The notes: generated from the sequence alone by a model not told the origin. DNA of 64,000 bases from Pseudomonadota bacterium (GCA_021787435.1 JAJYLY010000001.1:1-64000), one strand, 5' to 3'; positions 7,424 to 16,728 are shown, numbered from the stretch's first letter. Numbers and translations: made by a program.

Positions 7424-9733
7424 ATGCCAGAAATGACACGTTTGCGCATCACAATTTTTTTGCTGTGCGCCTTAACCGGTTTTCAATCCGTATATGCACA
7501 AAACAGCAACACGAACTTGGATGCAACAAAAAACGATATTCCCGGCACTGCGAGTACTGCGCTGTCTTCCCGCGAAACTCCGGGTGACAATGCAGGCTCA
7601 AACAAAACAACGCTGAAATTTGTCGATGCGGACATCGAGTCGGTGGTTGCCGCATTTGGCGATTACACCAATACGTCGTTCATCATCGACCCTAGGGTTA
7701 AGGGAAAAATCAATCTGGTATATGACAAGCCGCTCAGCAAAGCCCAGGCATTCCAGCTTTTGGCTTCCGTATTGCGCATGCAGGGTTACGCCATGGCCCC
7801 TGGCAACGGCTATATCAAAATAGTGCCAGAAGCAGATGCCAAGTTGCAAACTGCCGCGTCACAGGCAGGCACAGCGCATGGAGACCAGATTGCAACACAG
7901 GTATTCCATTTGAATTTTGTGTCAGCTGACAAACTCGTAGCCGTATTGCGTCCGCTAATCTCACCCAACAATACGATTAATGCCGATCCCGGCAACAACA
8001 CGCTGGTCATCACTGACTATGCTGACAATCTGGTGCGTATAGGGAAAATCATCTCGTCTCTGGATGAATCCGCCGGCAATGATCTGGACGTCGTGCCCGT
8101 ACATTATGCCGTCGCGAGTGATATTGCGGCGATGGTCAATCGTTTGCTGGAGCCTGGGAAAACGGTAACTGACAATGCAGGACGCACTACAGTATTGGCA
8201 TATCCTCGCACCAATTCAGTCCTGGTGCGCGCATCGTCCAGAGCCCGCGTTGATCTGGCAAAAGCGCTGATCGAAAAACTGGATCAGCCCACTGCGCAGC
8301 CGGGCAATGTTCATGTGGTTTATCTCAGAAATGCCGAAGCCACCCAGCTTGCGCAGACACTACGCGCTGTGGTGACAGCCGACAGTTCAGCGATAAGCCA
8401 GACATCCACCTCCCGGTTTTCTTCTCCTAATTCGTCGCCATTTTCAGGCCAATCCACTTCGTCTGGTCAAGCCCCCCTGTCAGGCCAGCCCACTTTGCAA
8501 GGACAATCACCTTTATCAGGCCAATCTCCTTTGACAGGCGCATCTCCCCTGTCAGGCCAATCCCTTTCCACAGGCCAACTGACCCAGGCCAGCGGCGGCG
8601 TAGGAGGCGGATTCATCCAGGCTGATGCAACGACCAACACGCTGATCATCACCGCCAGCGAGTCAGTATATCGGGACTTGCGCACTGTCATCGATCAGCT
8701 TGATGCGCGCCGCGCTCAGGTCTATATCGAAGCACTGATCGTCGAAGTGGATGCAAATAATTCAGCTGAACTGGGCGCTCAATGGGCTGGCTTGGCAGGC
8801 AACAGGTCCGGAACCCAGGTTGGCGGGATAACCGGATTCACGACGCCAGGCGGCGGCAATAATCTGATCAGTCAGGTTGCCGCTAAATCTGCGGCCCTCC
8901 CCCCGCTTGCACCTGGCAACGGCCTGACTCTTGGAATTCTTAATCAGTCAGGCATCGGCACCTTAATCCATCTATTGGCGACCGACACCAGTGCAAACAT
9001 CCTGTCCATGCCCAATATTCTTACCCTTGACAATGAAGAGGCAAAAATCATCGTAGGCCAGAACGTGCCCTTCATCACCGGCCAATATACAACAGCAGCT
9101 TCGGCCGGTGCTGCAGGAGTCAATCCTTTTCAGACTGTCGATCGACAGGACATCGGTTTGACGCTGCGGGTGAAGCCGCAAATTTCTCAGGGTGGCACAG
9201 TCAAACTGGCGATCTATCAGGAAACTTCCGCGATAACCGATACAACCAATCCTGCCGGACTGATCACTAGCAAGCGGTCGCTTGATACCAACGTGCTGGT
9301 AGACGACGGACAGATCATCGTGCTGGGAGGGTTGATCGATGACAACGTGCAGGACAATGTTGAAAAGGTACCGGGGTTGAGCAGCCTCCCCCTTATCGGT
9401 CATTTATTTCAATACAAGACTCGCAGTCGTGTCAAAACCAACTTGATGGTTTTTCTGCGCCCAACCATCATACGCAACGTTGAACAGAATGAGAATCTGG
9501 CGGCTGACCGCTATGGCTTTATCCGCAATGAAGAAGTCAGAGAACTGCCAGAACAATCCGACATGTTGCCGAATCTGAACAGGCCACAGCTAGAACCGTT
9601 AAAGAACGGCAGACTCAGCGGAAGCAAACTATACAACAGAATTGACAACATTCCTCTGTTGCGCAGCACAGCACCCAATGCGCCGGCAAACTCACAGCCA
9701 ATTTCGCCTTCGGTGACGGCGCCACAGCAATGA
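7424..9733 (+). CDS. gspD: Type II secretion outer-membrane secretin GspD
   Basis: 769 residues from ATG 7424; the ORF is open from 7379, and ATG 7433 is another option. The signal peptide ends at VYAQ. N0 domain about residues 45-115 (LKFVDADIESVVAAFGDYT), followed by N1-N3 repeats and the C-terminal secretin domain (VEALIVEV-type start, then LDNEEAKIIVGQNVPF, VDRQDIGLTLRVKPQIS, GLIDDNVQDNVEKVPGLSSL). It forms the outer-membrane channel. The N3 domain carries an unusual Ser/Gly/Gln/Pro-rich insertion (residues about 338-386) of SPLSGQ-like repeats. A Pro/Asn-rich tail follows the secretin domain. The stop overlaps gspE by ATGA. Confidence 0.96.
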   Translation: MPEMTRLRITIFLLCALTGFQSVYAQNSNTNLDATKNDIPGTASTALSSRETPGDNAGSNKTTLKFVDADIESVVAAFGDYTNTSFIIDPRVKGKINLVYDKPLSKAQAFQLLASVLRMQGYAMAPGNGYIKIVPEADAKLQTAASQAGTAHGDQIATQVFHLNFVSADKLVAVLRPLISPNNTINADPGNNTLVITDYADNLVRIGKIISSLDESAGNDLDVVPVHYAVASDIAAMVNRLLEPGKTVTDNAGRTTVLAYPRTNSVLVRASSRARVDLAKALIEKLDQPTAQPGNVHVVYLRNAEATQLAQTLRAVVTADSSAISQTSTSRFSSPNSSPFSGQSTSSGQAPLSGQPTLQGQSPLSGQSPLTGASPLSGQSLSTGQLTQASGGVGGGFIQADATTNTLIITASESVYRDLRTVIDQLDARRAQVYIEALIVEVDANNSAELGAQWAGLAGNRSGTQVGGITGFTTPGGGNNLISQVAAKSAALPPLAPGNGLTLGILNQSGIGTLIHLLATDTSANILSMPNILTLDNEEAKIIVGQNVPFITGQYTTAASAGAAGVNPFQTVDRQDIGLTLRVKPQISQGGTVKLAIYQETSAITDTTNPAGLITSKRSLDTNVLVDDGQIIVLGGLIDDNVQDNVEKVPGLSSLPLIGHLFQYKTRSRVKTNLMVFLRPTIIRNVEQNENLAADRYGFIRNEEVRELPEQSDMLPNLNRPQLEPLKNGRLSGSKLYNRIDNIPLLRSTAPNAPANSQPISPSVTAPQQ
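8437..8583 (+). repeat. Hexapeptide-coding degenerate repeat inside gspD
   Basis: About eight imperfect 18-bp units coding for variants of S-P-L-S-G-Q. The recurring DNA core is a CAGGCCAATC-like segment. The tract lies in the loop of the third N domain of the secretin, which in other GspD proteins is a flexible insertion facing the channel lumen. Confidence 0.8.
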
Positions 9734-11151
9734 CATATACCAACCTTCTCCCCTATGCCTTTGCGCGTGATTTCGGTCTGTTGGCGAACCGCACTGCAGA
9801 TAATCCTGTTGAAGTCTGGATTTCAGATATGACATTCCCGGGCGCAATCGCGGAAGTGAACCGCTGTTTTGGGCGCATCAAGTTGAAATCAATGCCGCGC
9901 GAAACGCTTGAGGCAGCGATCGCCAGCACTTATGCCGGAGCGGGCGGCAGTGCCGCACAGGTGATCGATGAATACGAATCCGACCTCGACCTCGTGAAAC
10001 TCATGCAGGACATGCCAGCTGTCGAAGACTTGCTTGAATCCGCAGACGATGCGCCCGTAATCCGCATGATCAATGCATTGTTGACCCAGGCATTGCGCGA
10101 AGGCGCATCGGATATCCACATAGAACCGTTCGAGCAGACATCGGTTGTGCGTTTTCGCATTGACGGCAGTTTGCGCGATGTGGTGAGACCGAAAAAAGCG
10201 ATCCATGCGTCAATGATTTCGCGTATCAAGATCATGGCTCAGCTCGATATCGCCGAAAAGCGCTTGCCTCAAGACGGCCGTATCAGCCTGCGCGTTGGCG
10301 GAAAACCGGTTGATGTAAGGGTTTCCACACTGCCGACTGGACACGGCGAACGCGCGGTATTGCGCCTGCTTGACAAGGAAGCAGGAAAACTCGACTTGCA
10401 TCATCTGGGTATGAGTGCAAAGGTGCAGGATCAATTTGACAAACTGATCTCGCAACCTCATGGTATTGTGCTTGTCACAGGACCTACCGGTTCCGGCAAG
10501 ACCACCACGCTATATGCTGCGTTGTCACGCCTGAATACGAGCAGCACAAATATCCTGACTGTCGAAGATCCGATCGAATACGAACTGAGCGGTGTCGGAC
10601 AGACTCAGGTCAACCCCCGCATCGACATGACCTTCGCCAAAGCATTGCGCGCAATCTTGCGGCAGGACCCTGACATCATCATGATAGGAGAAATCCGCGA
10701 TCTTGAAACGGCTCAGATCGCAGTGCAGGCATCATTGACTGGCCATCTGGTGCTGGCGACTTTGCATACCAATGATTCGGCGGCAGCAATCACACGTTTG
10801 CTCGATATGGGGATCGAACCTTTTCTGTTGTCGTCTTCGCTGCTCGGCGTGCTTGCACAGCGTCTGGTACGCAAATTATGCGTGTATTGCAAACGTCAGG
10901 ATGGTGGATGCTGGCAGGCTGAAGGCTGTGAAAAATGCGGCCACACCGGTTATCATGGCCGCGTCGGCGTGTATGAGCTATTGCAGACCACCGGAAATAT
11001 ACAGGCGCAAATTCACAACCGAGCATCAGAGGCTGACATACGCGCAGCCGTACAACAGGATGGCATGCGCACCATGCGGGAAGACGGCGAACGCTGGCTG
11101 ATTGATGGCACGACGACGCTGGCTGAACTATTGCGCGTCACCAAGGAATAA
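9730..11151 (+). CDS. gspE: Type II secretion ATPase GspE
   Basis: 473 residues. N1E-like domain first, then the catalytic RecA-like domain: Walker A GPTGSGKTTT (about residue 253), Asp box, Walker B DPDIIMIGEIRD, His box TGHLVLATLHTND. Near the C-terminus CVYC and CEKC form the tetra-cysteine zinc site of GspE/PilB ATPases. It hydrolyses ATP at the cytoplasmic face and is recruited by GspL. The N-terminal region is short compared with ~500-residue enterobacterial GspE. The ATG overlaps the gspD stop; gspF follows after 1 nt. Confidence 0.96.
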   Translation: MTYTNLLPYAFARDFGLLANRTADNPVEVWISDMTFPGAIAEVNRCFGRIKLKSMPRETLEAAIASTYAGAGGSAAQVIDEYESDLDLVKLMQDMPAVEDLLESADDAPVIRMINALLTQALREGASDIHIEPFEQTSVVRFRIDGSLRDVVRPKKAIHASMISRIKIMAQLDIAEKRLPQDGRISLRVGGKPVDVRVSTLPTGHGERAVLRLLDKEAGKLDLHHLGMSAKVQDQFDKLISQPHGIVLVTGPTGSGKTTTLYAALSRLNTSSTNILTVEDPIEYELSGVGQTQVNPRIDMTFAKALRAILRQDPDIIMIGEIRDLETAQIAVQASLTGHLVLATLHTNDSAAAITRLLDMGIEPFLLSSSLLGVLAQRLVRKLCVYCKRQDGGCWQAEGCEKCGHTGYHGRVGVYELLQTTGNIQAQIHNRASEADIRAAVQQDGMRTMREDGERWLIDGTTTLAELLRVTKE

Positions 11152-11152
11152 C

Positions 11153-12370
11153 ATGCCCGCCTTTCGCTATGAAGCTGCCGATGCGACCGGCGCTATCCAG
11201 AAAGGGGTGGTCAATGCAGACAACGCTCGTGCTGCGCGGGCTAGCCTCAGAGCGCAGGGTCTCGTTCCGCTCGGCATCAACGCGATAGCGGCGCAATCTG
11301 GTGCAAAGGCATGCAGGCACCGTCTGCTTGCCGACCGCTTGTCCACCGCCGAACTCGCATTGTTCACCAGGCAGCTTGCGAGCCTGCTGGAAGCAAGCCT
11401 GCCTCTGGAGCAGGCGTTTACTGCCTTGCTGGATCAGGCAGAACGCAATTACGTGCGTGACCTGATCGCCTCGATACGCTCCGAGGTGATTGGAGGCGCA
11501 TCCCTGTCTGAAACGCTGGCGCGATACCCTCGCGACTTTGCCGATATCTATCTCGCGCTGGTTTCGGCCGGAGAACAAGTGGGTCAACTGGCACGCGTGC
11601 TTGCGAGGCTGGCTGACTACATCGAACGGCGCAACATGCTGGTTCAGAAAGTCAGACTCGCATTTACCTATCCTGCCATTGTCACCGTGGTAGCGTTTGC
11701 GATCGTGATTTTCCTGCTCACTTATGTGGTGCCACAAATCGTTTCTGTTTTTGCCAACACCAAACAAAAACTGCCGTTTCTGACTACAACGATGCTGGCA
11801 GTTTCGGATTTCGTGCGCAACTATGGGTTATACGCATTGCTACTTATCATTGCTCTGAGCTTCGCCTGGCGACAGGCACTGAAGCAACCCGCAACCAAAA
11901 TACGCTGGCATGCCTGGCTATTGAATGCACCTTTGTACGGGAAATTCGAACGCAGTCTCAACACCGCGCGATTTGCCAGCACGCTGGCAATTACTACAGG
12001 CTCCGGTGTGCCGATATTGCGCGCGTTGCAAACCAGTCGCGACACCCTGACCAATGTCGCAATGCAAGTTCAAGTCGAAAGTGCTGCAAACAGCGTACGG
12101 GAGGGGGTCAGCCTTGCACGTGCGCTGTCGTCACACAAATATTTCCCGGCGATACTGGTTCATATGATCCGGGCCGGTGAAGTCACCGGAGAACTGCCGG
12201 CCATGCTGGAACGCGCCGCCAACGCGCAAGAACAGGATCTGGAACGACGAGCAATGACGATAGCCGGATTGCTAGAACCAGCCTTGATATTATCGATGGG
12301 CGTATTCGTTTTGTTGATTGTGCTTGCCGTGTTGATGCCTATCATTGAGATCAACCAACTGGTGCATTAG
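11153..12370 (+). CDS. gspF: Type II secretion inner-membrane protein GspF
   Basis: 405 residues from ATG 11153; the open frame extends upstream inside gspE, but MPAFRYEAADATG is the typical GspF start. Two homologous cytoplasmic helical domains are separated by membrane helices near residues 170-195 and 220-240, with a final helix at the C-terminus (LILSMGVFVLLIVLAVLMPI). Family tracts include LFTRQLASLLEASLPLEQA and the second-domain RFASTLAITTGSGVPI. It is the polytopic platform protein that transmits ATPase motion to the pseudopilus. Confidence 0.95.
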   Translation: MPAFRYEAADATGAIQKGVVNADNARAARASLRAQGLVPLGINAIAAQSGAKACRHRLLADRLSTAELALFTRQLASLLEASLPLEQAFTALLDQAERNYVRDLIASIRSEVIGGASLSETLARYPRDFADIYLALVSAGEQVGQLARVLARLADYIERRNMLVQKVRLAFTYPAIVTVVAFAIVIFLLTYVVPQIVSVFANTKQKLPFLTTTMLAVSDFVRNYGLYALLLIIALSFAWRQALKQPATKIRWHAWLLNAPLYGKFERSLNTARFASTLAITTGSGVPILRALQTSRDTLTNVAMQVQVESAANSVREGVSLARALSSHKYFPAILVHMIRAGEVTGELPAMLERAANAQEQDLERRAMTIAGLLEPALILSMGVFVLLIVLAVLMPIIEINQLVH

Positions 12371-12393
12371 AATTGACGATATTGAGGAGCCCC

Positions 12394-12849
12394 ATGAAAC
12401 GCCTGCCCCTGATTGCAAGTTTTATATTGTTTATCGCTCTGTGTGTTTCTGTCGCTTACTGGTCGATGCAATTGTTCATGCCAAAAGCGCGTCCGGTTAT
12501 GGAACCTGCCCGGGAAATTCAGGCCGCACCTTCTCTGGATGCAGCATCGAGTCTGTTTGGCAATCGTGTGGAGGCTGCTGCCGCCAGCAATTATCAATTA
12601 AACGGGGTGTTCGTCGCCATCAATCCCGTCGAGAGTGTTGCGATATTGTCGGCAAATGGCAAACCCGCTCAGGCGATCATCACCCATGCCGAAGTCGCAC
12701 CCGGCGTCGTGCTCAAGGAAGTCAACCGACGCTATGTATTGTTATCCGAAGGCGGGGTGATCAAGCGAATCGAGCTTCCCGAAGGTGTAGATCCACAGAT
12801 GAAAATGGGATTTTCAGGCAAAATACCCGGTCCAGACAAGCTGCAATAA
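12394..12849 (+). CDS. gspC: Type II secretion protein GspC, short form without PDZ domain
   Basis: 151 residues from ATG 12394 (GAGGAG 4-5 nt upstream; a TTG at 12373 is less likely). One N-terminal membrane helix (residues about 5-25), a linker, then a homology-region domain typical of GspC (NYQLNGVFVAINPVESVAIL, followed by VVLKEVNRRYVLLSEGGVIKRIEL). The HR domain contacts the N0 domain of the secretin. The PDZ or coiled-coil domain that ends longer GspC proteins is missing, as in some T2SS and PilP-like relatives. It ends the gsp operon, whereas gspC usually begins it. Confidence 0.85.
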   Translation: MKRLPLIASFILFIALCVSVAYWSMQLFMPKARPVMEPAREIQAAPSLDAASSLFGNRVEAAAASNYQLNGVFVAINPVESVAILSANGKPAQAIITHAEVAPGVVLKEVNRRYVLLSEGGVIKRIELPEGVDPQMKMGFSGKIPGPDKLQ

Positions 12850-12893
12850 TGACGGGCGGACTCAAAGAGCCGAAAATACCAGGGGAACGAAAA

Positions 12894-14180
12894 ATGAGCA
12901 GATGCTTTTTCAGTCACCATGCCAAATGCGCGGTGTTGATAGCCACATCAATGACTCTGACAGCCTGCGGAGGCGGTGGCGGTGGCGGCAGTACTATTGC
13001 AAGCAGCACTGTTGCGAGCAGCGGAGGCAGCGTGAGCGCATATTACCCTCGCAGCCCTGTCGGCACCCTCGTTCCCGCCCCGCCAATAACAGGTAATGTG
13101 TTACCTGTTGCCGTGGATGCCGGACCAGTACCCGGCACCAGCCAGATCAACATAGCCTATGTTTCAGTCACGGTCTGCATACCAGGAACATCCGGAACAT
13201 CCTGCCAGACGATCGATCATGTGCAATTAGATACCGGTTCATCCGGGCTCAGACTTCTGAATTCCGCGCTGTATGCCAACCTTAACCTGCCAACTGTCAC
13301 ACAAAATGGAAAGGCGGTAGGAGAATGTACACCTTTTGCAATCGGTACAACCTGGGGCTCAGTGCTCAGTGCGGATATTTATCTGGCAGGAGAAGTTGCA
13401 AGATCTGTTCCCGTCCAGATCATAGGAGACCGGCCCGGTGGGGCTCTTTACGTGCCCCAGGATTGCGTCAACACTGGTGCACTTGAGAACAACCAAACCC
13501 AGCTGGGCGCCAATGGCATACTGGGCGTCGGACTCTTTATCAACGATTGTATCGGTTGCCAGAACGCAGCCTCCCCGATTCCCGCTGCCTATTACACCTG
13601 CACCACAGCGGGTTGTACCAATGCGACCGTGACTACCGTGCAAATGGTCACAAATCCTGTTGCCCTTTTCACCACGGATAACAATGGCGAACTGATTGAC
13701 TTTCCGCAAGTTCCGACAGGCGGCTTGAGCGGACTTCCCGGTTCACTGATATTCGGGATAGACACACAAAGCAACAACCAATTGGGCAGCGCGATAAAAT
13801 ATGCAACCGATACCTCCGGCAACTTCAGCACCACGTTCAACGGCTCAAATACCAGTTACATTGACAGCGGCTCGAACGGGCTGTTCTTTTATGATGCGAA
13901 CATCCCTGCCTGTCAGGTTAATACGTGGGCATACTGCCCTGCACCATCGCCGATGTCTCTTAGCGCGATCAATATCGCCGCATCGGGAACTCCAAGCGGC
14001 ACGGTAAATTTCAGCATCGAAAGTGTAGACCAACTCGGTACGGGCATTATCGCGGCAAATATCGCAGGCCTGTCCACAGCCGGACAATTTTCATGGGGGC
14101 TGCCGTTCTTTTTCGGTCGAAAGGTGTTTACCTATCTGTCGCACTCGACTACGCCAACAGGGTCAAGCTGGGCCTATTGA
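12894..14180 (+). CDS. DUF3443-family exported lipoprotein
   Basis: 428 residues from ATG 12894, chosen because AGGGGAACG lies just upstream; an in-frame ATG at 12849 overlapping gspC is possible. Lipobox LTAC followed by a Gly run, like the 1155 protein. The body has a DTGSSGLRLL tract (as in aspartic-protease-like folds) around residue 108, about a dozen cysteines, and a second DSGSNGLFF tract around residue 326, recalling the paired D-T/S-G motifs of pepsin-like folds. I match it to DUF3443 from memory of that layout. Function unknown; the two DSG-like motifs make a protease-like fold a hypothesis only. It follows gspC closely and precedes a DUF2844 gene. Confidence 0.8.
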   Translation: MSRCFFSHHAKCAVLIATSMTLTACGGGGGGGSTIASSTVASSGGSVSAYYPRSPVGTLVPAPPITGNVLPVAVDAGPVPGTSQINIAYVSVTVCIPGTSGTSCQTIDHVQLDTGSSGLRLLNSALYANLNLPTVTQNGKAVGECTPFAIGTTWGSVLSADIYLAGEVARSVPVQIIGDRPGGALYVPQDCVNTGALENNQTQLGANGILGVGLFINDCIGCQNAASPIPAAYYTCTTAGCTNATVTTVQMVTNPVALFTTDNNGELIDFPQVPTGGLSGLPGSLIFGIDTQSNNQLGSAIKYATDTSGNFSTTFNGSNTSYIDSGSNGLFFYDANIPACQVNTWAYCPAPSPMSLSAINIAASGTPSGTVNFSIESVDQLGTGIIAANIAGLSTAGQFSWGLPFFFGRKVFTYLSHSTTPTGSSWAY

Positions 14181-14232
14181 TGTGCCTCCGTGACTTTTTT
14201 GCGAAACAGTATTATTCAATTCAGAGGATGAA

Positions 14233-14712
14233 ATGAATTTCAACACGCATACCTGGATGAAAAAACTTGCAGTGACAATGGCAGTTGTTTGCCATGCCGC
14301 TGTGGCTCACGCCACCCTGGGTGGAAATGTCGACAGCGTGGAGGCCAATCGGGTGCATATGAATGCCGCAAACCCGGCACACCTGACACAGTCGTCAACG
14401 GGCAGCTACACGGTGCATGAGACCACCTTGCCGACGGGTACGATTGTGCGGCAATATGTGTCTGCGGCAGGACTGGTATTCGCAGTTACCTGGAATGGGC
14501 CGTTCAAACCGGATCTTCACCAGCTCTTGGGCCAGTATTTTGACACGATGATTGCACACCAGGCCGGGCAGCCGATGGTTGGACACCGGTTCATCCGACA
14601 GCACGAATCAGATCTGGTAGTTGAATCAAGCGGGCACCAGCGCAGCTTTGTGGGCCGAGCTTATCTGCCCAGCGAGTTGCCTGCAGGAGTTTCCGAAACA
14701 GATATCCAGTAG
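14233..14712 (+). CDS. DUF2844-family secreted protein
   Basis: 159 residues with an AGAGG ribosome site before ATG 14233. A signal peptide ends near HAAVAHATLGG. The mature part has the DUF2844 pattern: YTVHETTLPTGTIVRQYVS, then VFAVTWNGPFKPDLHQLLGQYF, and a tail on the resistance of the fold (SFVGRAYLPSELPAG). DUF2844 proteins are small, secreted and of unknown function, commonly encoded next to DUF3443 genes, as here. The pair at the end of a T2SS operon suggests secreted clients or accessory factors; this is inference. Confidence 0.8.
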   Translation: MNFNTHTWMKKLAVTMAVVCHAAVAHATLGGNVDSVEANRVHMNAANPAHLTQSSTGSYTVHETTLPTGTIVRQYVSAAGLVFAVTWNGPFKPDLHQLLGQYFDTMIAHQAGQPMVGHRFIRQHESDLVVESSGHQRSFVGRAYLPSELPAGVSETDIQ

Positions 14713-14797
14713 TCACTCATAATCTTACAGCAAAGGAGTGCTTCCTTAAGTTGGCACATATGCCTGAAATTGATTCCACGACAAATCTTTCAGTGCC

Positions 14798-14909
14798 AGG
14801 GAAGCACTGATTTATTCAGTTTTGTCATTTCGCGCAGGCGGGAACCCAGTTATTCAAAGGCACTGGTTCCACGCTTTTGCTGGGAAGACGAATAAATCCA
14901 TGCTTCCCT
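14798..14909. repeat. Palindromic interspersed repeat, copy 2
   Basis: Terminal AGGGAAGCA at 14798-14806 pairs perfectly with TGCTTCCCT at 14901-14909, and GATTTATTC pairs with GAATAAATC just inside. The core (GGCGGGAACCCAGTT...CTGGTTCC...GGGAAGACG) matches copy 1 at 4675-4791 in the same orientation. The outer arms differ from copy 1 but remain complementary to each other, which argues that the hairpin structure is maintained. Confidence 0.8.
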
Positions 14910-14995
14910 AGTGTTTATCGTAAAAACTCATCTTAAGCCGGGCGAACCGAAATTCAACAGATGATCAACCTGCAGCATCATTCACTTATGCTGCC

Positions 14996-16723
14996 GTGAG
15001 GATGTTAAACTTAAAAATTGAGCCATTCAATCATACCGCAATGCAAATCACACCGCGCGAAAGCCCTCAAGATGCTCAGAAGTCTTTAATTTCAGAAGGC
15101 TTGTCTCCTGAGATGGCGAAAATTTTCGCGGCGCGCGGCATTACCGAGCGCGCGCAACTCGACACGTCTTTCGCCCATCTCCTGCCCTTCGACAAGTTGA
15201 AAAATGCAAAAAAAATGGCATGCATGCTTGCCGATGCCATTGCATCTCAAAAGAAGCTGATGGTCATCGCCGACTACGACTGCGATGGCGCAACGGCTTG
15301 TGCCGTGGCATTGAAAGGCTTGCGCGCCTTTGGCGCAATAGTCGACTTCATCGTACCCAACCGTTTTGAATACGGCTATGGCTTGACGCCAGAGATCGTC
15401 CATCTTGCGGCTAAAGGGCATCCTGACATCCTGATCACGGTAGACAATGGCATTGCCAGCGTTGAAGGCGTTCTCGAAGCCAATCGCTTATCGATGCAGG
15501 TCCTCGTCACCGATCATCACCTGCCGGGTGATGCCTTGCCTGACGCAGCCTGCATTGTCAATCCGAATCAGCCTGGCTGCACATTTCCCAGCAAACATCT
15601 GGCCGGCGTGGGCGTCATGTTTTATGTGCTGCTTGCATTGCGCGCCGAATTGCGCAACAGGGGGCAGATGACAGAAGACAGGGGCAGGATACTCATCGAG
15701 CTGCTGGATCTCGTAGCCCTCGGCACCATTGCCGATGTCGTGAGGCTCGACCAGAACAATCGCATACTGGTGCAGCAGGGTTTGCAGCGCATCAGGGCAG
15801 GCCGCACCTGCGCCGGCATCAATGCGCTGATACAGGTATCCAAGAAAAGTCCCGCCAGACTCACAAGCCAGGATCTGGGTTTTGCGATAGGCCCGCGCTT
15901 GAATGCAGCGGGAAGGCTGGAGGATATGAGAATTGGCATAGATTGCCTGCTGACAGAAGATGCGAACATTGCCATGCAAATCGCAGCGCAACTCGACAGT
16001 CTTAACCGCGAGAGGCGCAACATCGAAATCGACATGCAGGACAGCGCACTCATCGCGCTTGAATCAGTCGATCCGCACGAAAATTCCAGCCTCGTGCTGT
16101 TCAATGACACTTGGCATCAGGGCGTGATCGGCATACTCGCTTCGCGCCTCAAGGACAAATTTCATAGGCCGGTGATTGCGTTTGCAGAAGCATCCAATGG
16201 AGAACTCAAGGGTTCAGGCCGCTCCATCCCCGGGTTGCATCTTCGCGATGCGCTCGATCTTTTAAGCAAACGCCACCCGAAACTCATCAGAAAGTTCGGC
16301 GGCCATGCGGCAGCGGCGGGCTTGAGCATCGCAAAAAGTGACTTCACTGCATTTGCTGACGCTTTCGAACAAACGGCCCGCGAGTTGCTGAGTTCTGACG
16401 ATTTATTAATGCGCATCGAAACAGATGGTGCGCTTGATTCCGCAGCGATGACGCTCAGCGCTGCACAACAGCTCGATGAACAGGTATGGGGACAGGGTTT
16501 TCCCGCACCCCAGTTTGACGATCTCTTCAGCGTGCTAAGCCAGCGCATCGTCGCAGAAAAACACCTGAAACTGCGGTTAACCAAAGATGGTCAGCATATC
16601 GACGCGATGCTGTTCGGACAAAACGAGCCGCTGCCCGAACGTATCCATGCGATATACAGCCTGAACATCAATGAATACAATGGCAATCATAGCCTGCAGC
16701 TCATCATCAGACATTGGGAATAA
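14996..16723 (+). CDS. recJ: Single-stranded-DNA-specific exonuclease RecJ
   Basis: Up to 575 residues. DHH-family motifs are clear: ADYDCDGATA (motif I), ITVDNGIA, VTDHH (motif III), and the C-terminal DHHA1 GGHAAAAGLSI tract. It degrades ssDNA 5' to 3' with Mn2+ or Mg2+ in recombination and mismatch repair. The start is uncertain: GTG 14996, ATG 15002 or ATG 15041. The last (MQITPRESPQDAQ) aligns best with the family N-terminus, and a small hairpin (14972-14994) lies right before the first two. It is convergent with the downstream repeat protein, stops 5 bp apart. Confidence 0.95.
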   Translation: MRMLNLKIEPFNHTAMQITPRESPQDAQKSLISEGLSPEMAKIFAARGITERAQLDTSFAHLLPFDKLKNAKKMACMLADAIASQKKLMVIADYDCDGATACAVALKGLRAFGAIVDFIVPNRFEYGYGLTPEIVHLAAKGHPDILITVDNGIASVEGVLEANRLSMQVLVTDHHLPGDALPDAACIVNPNQPGCTFPSKHLAGVGVMFYVLLALRAELRNRGQMTEDRGRILIELLDLVALGTIADVVRLDQNNRILVQQGLQRIRAGRTCAGINALIQVSKKSPARLTSQDLGFAIGPRLNAAGRLEDMRIGIDCLLTEDANIAMQIAAQLDSLNRERRNIEIDMQDSALIALESVDPHENSSLVLFNDTWHQGVIGILASRLKDKFHRPVIAFAEASNGELKGSGRSIPGLHLRDALDLLSKRHPKLIRKFGGHAAAAGLSIAKSDFTAFADAFEQTARELLSSDDLLMRIETDGALDSAAMTLSAAQQLDEQVWGQGFPAPQFDDLFSVLSQRIVAEKHLKLRLTKDGQHIDAMLFGQNEPLPERIHAIYSLNINEYNGNHSLQLIIRHWE

Positions 16724-16728
16724 CTTCT

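Noticed and set aside
12345..12893. N-terminal extension of the DUF3443 frame to 12345
   Set aside because: It runs over gspF and gspC in another frame; the lipoprotein signal and AGGGGAACG site support a start at 12894.
14972..14994. Hairpin GCAGCAT/ATGCTGC as a terminator before recJ
   Set aside because: No T tract, short stem and long loop. It is at most a weak structure near the recJ start.
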